Below are positions 40,178-41,519 of a stretch of 41,519 nt of DNA, in pieces. The DNA comes from Vulcanimicrobiota bacterium (GTDB lineage Bacteria > Vulcanimicrobiota > Vulcanimicrobiia > Vulcanimicrobiales > Vulcanimicrobiaceae), in NCBI GenBank assembly GCA_013044185.1, contig JABEUX010000124.1, forward strand, positions 1 to 41,519, in the 5' to 3' direction. Under the pieces are notes generated by a model that was given only the letters and a program-made list of their open reading frames with translations, ran no database searches and was not told the origin of the DNA. The stretch's first letter is position 1. Every line of letters begins with the position of its first letter. A program made the position numbers and the translations under genes.

Positions 40178-41485
40178 ATGGCCAAAACGCGAGCGGTATT
40201 CTTCTGCAGCGCCTGCGGATTTGAATCCGCACGCTGGCTCGGGCGTTGCCCGCAATGCTCGGCATGGAACACCTTCGAGGAGCGCCCGCGCGAAGCGTCG
40301 CGCCCGATGCGCTCGATGCGCGGCGCAGCAGTCGAACCGATTCCGCTGCACGACGTCGAGAGCGCGCATCACGTTCGCATACCGACCGGGATGCCGGAGT
40401 TCGATGTCGTGCTCGGCGGCGGCATCGTGCCGGGAAGCGTCACCTTAGTCGGCGGCCCGCCCGGCGCCGGGAAATCGACGTTGCTCCTGCAGATCGCCGC
40501 GCGCCTCCAACTCGGCGGCCCCGTTCTCTACGTCTGCGGCGAAGAGTCGGCCGCGCAAGTGAAATTACGCGCCGCTCGTTTGAAACTCGATTCCTCACTG
40601 CTGCTCTTTCCCGAGACCGATCTCCATGCCGTTCTCGATGCTGCGGCACGAATCGCGCCGCGCGCGATGATCGTCGACTCGATCCAAACCGTGCGGCTAC
40701 CCGAGAGCGAGAGCTACGCCGGGAGCGTCGGCCAGGTGCGCGACTGCACGCAGGCGTTGGTCGAGTTCTCGAAGCGTACCGGTTGCGCGACCTTCATCGT
40801 CGGGCACGTTACCAAAGACGGCAGCATCGCCGGCCCACGCCTGCTCGAACATCTCGTCGATACCGTGCTCTATTTCGAGGGCGAGGTTCAGGGCGATTAT
40901 CGAATATTACGTGCATATAAGAATCGTTTCGGCTCGATCGATGAGATCTGCGTCTTCTCCATGCACGACGACGGGCTCCACGATGTCGCCAATCCCTCGG
41001 AGATCTTTCTCGCCGGGCGCGACGCCCGCCCGAGCGGGAGTTGCGTCGTCGCTTCGATTCTCGGCTCGCGCCCAGTGCTCGTCGAGGTTCAAGCGCTCGT
41101 CGGTGAGAGCAGCTTTGGAACGCCGCGCCGACTCGCAAACAATCTCGACCCGGCGCGGCTCGCGATGATTATCGCCGTGCTCGAACGGCGCGCCGGCATG
41201 ATGCTCGGATCGCACGATATCTACGCCTCGGTCGCCGGCGGGCTGCGCGTCAGCGAGCCCGCCGCCGATCTCGGCATCGCGCTGGCGATCGCATCATCGT
41301 TGCGCGACCGCGCGGTCGGCGCGGAGGTCGTCGCGTACGGCGAACTCGGGCTCTCCGGCGAAGTGCGCGCGGTGAGTGCGGCCTCCCGGCGAGCGGCGGA
41401 GGCAAAGCGGCTCGGATACGGGACGCATATCAGCGCGGAGCGTTTTCCCGATATTGGCTCGGCGATCGCCGAGGTGCTGGGCTAG
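40178..41485 (+). CDS. radA: DNA repair protein RadA/Sms
   Basis: 435 residues. N-terminal zinc finger CSACGFESARWLGRCPQC, Walker A GGPPGAGKST (about 93-102), the RadA KNRFG motif and a C-terminal Lon-like (inactive protease) domain. RadA/Sms helps branch migration in recombination. ATG at 40178 with GAAGAGAG upstream. It is divergent from the crtI copy 2 gene and leads into a following gene at the right edge. Confidence 0.96.
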   Translation: MAKTRAVFFCSACGFESARWLGRCPQCSAWNTFEERPREASRPMRSMRGAAVEPIPLHDVESAHHVRIPTGMPEFDVVLGGGIVPGSVTLVGGPPGAGKSTLLLQIAARLQLGGPVLYVCGEESAAQVKLRAARLKLDSSLLLFPETDLHAVLDAAARIAPRAMIVDSIQTVRLPESESYAGSVGQVRDCTQALVEFSKRTGCATFIVGHVTKDGSIAGPRLLEHLVDTVLYFEGEVQGDYRILRAYKNRFGSIDEICVFSMHDDGLHDVANPSEIFLAGRDARPSGSCVVASILGSRPVLVEVQALVGESSFGTPRRLANNLDPARLAMIIAVLERRAGMMLGSHDIYASVAGGLRVSEPAADLGIALAIASSLRDRAVGAEVVAYGELGLSGEVRAVSAASRRAAEAKRLGYGTHISAERFPDIGSAIAEVLG

Positions 41486-41491
41486 GAGATC

Positions 41492-41519
41492 GTGCAGCTC
41501 TTCGAACTCGTTCCCAATC
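41492..41519 (+). CDS. Start of a following gene (partial)
   Basis: A GTG at 41492, six bases after radA stop and preceded by GGAGAT, opens a frame (VQLFELVPN) running off the edge. In several bacteria radA is followed by disA (diadenylate cyclase), but nine residues cannot confirm this. Confidence 0.4.

Noticed and set aside
1-41519. CRISPR array or replication origin
   Set aside because: No regularly spaced repeats and no DnaA-box clusters were seen; the only tandem repeats are the three 17-bp units at 6232-6282.

Overview
This 41.5 kb window looks like chromosomal DNA from a GC-rich, free-living bacterium. The gene order ispD-ispF-[gltX position]-cysE-cysS-rlmB-sigH recalls Firmicutes, while the base composition, a SigH factor without visible sporulation genes, a FakA/FakB-PlsX fatty-acid route and a staphyloxanthin-like carotenoid cluster point away from classical Firmicutes. 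A member of the Vulcanimicrobiota/Eremiobacterota (WPS-2) or a related Terrabacteria lineage is my best inference; the sequence alone does not prove it.

Left part (1-5.7 kb): a free methionine-R-sulfoxide reductase (GAF fold) on the plus strand, then on the minus strand msrB and a tightly coupled signalling module: a PAS-GAF-PAS histidine kinase, an Rcp1-like single-domain receiver and a REC-PAS-GGDEF-EAL protein whose GGDEF motif is degenerate. Start and stop codons overlap as GTGA and ATGA.

5.73-8.79 kb is a small, decayed integrative element in the 3' end of a tRNA-Thr(GGT) gene. A 21-bp copy of the tRNA end marks the far edge, and a 19-bp motif lies just inside both ends. Inside are the tail of a catalase-peroxidase gene, an intact lipocalin preceded by three 17-bp tandem repeats, an IS1380-family transposase remnant, and a tyrosine integrase broken by a frameshift and a stop. 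The Tyr-Gly-Thr tRNA operon follows (minus strand), then tRNA-Thr(TGT) and a small ferredoxin-like gene on the plus strand.

10.0-22.0 kb (minus strand): sigH with a near-consensus promoter of its own, and upstream of it a run of twelve nearly contiguous genes, read as fakA-plsX-fakB-fakB-hemW-PIN/TRAM-ispD-ispF-(GluRS anticodon-binding-domain protein)-cysE-cysS-rlmB. It joins fatty-acid activation, heme chaperoning, the MEP isoprenoid pathway, cysteine synthesis and charging, and rRNA methylation. The gene at the usual gltX position encodes only the C-terminal tRNA-binding part of glutamyl-tRNA synthetase.

22.0-28.5 kb: a cupredoxin lipoprotein (minus); rpmB, a beta-hydroxyacid dehydrogenase and an alpha/beta hydrolase (plus); and a minus-strand operon yebC-rpe-thiL-pyridoxal kinase-like-hypothetical. 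28.5-40.1 kb is mostly minus strand: a double GT-C/PMT glycosyltransferase, a polyprenyl diphosphate synthase, PlsC-type acyltransferase, cmk, GT2 glycosyltransferase, a second acyltransferase, two CrtI/CrtN-type desaturases and a phytoene/dehydrosqualene synthase, with one DUF2269-like membrane gene on the opposite strand. Together these could make a glycosylated, acylated carotenoid. The window ends with radA and the first codons of a following gene.
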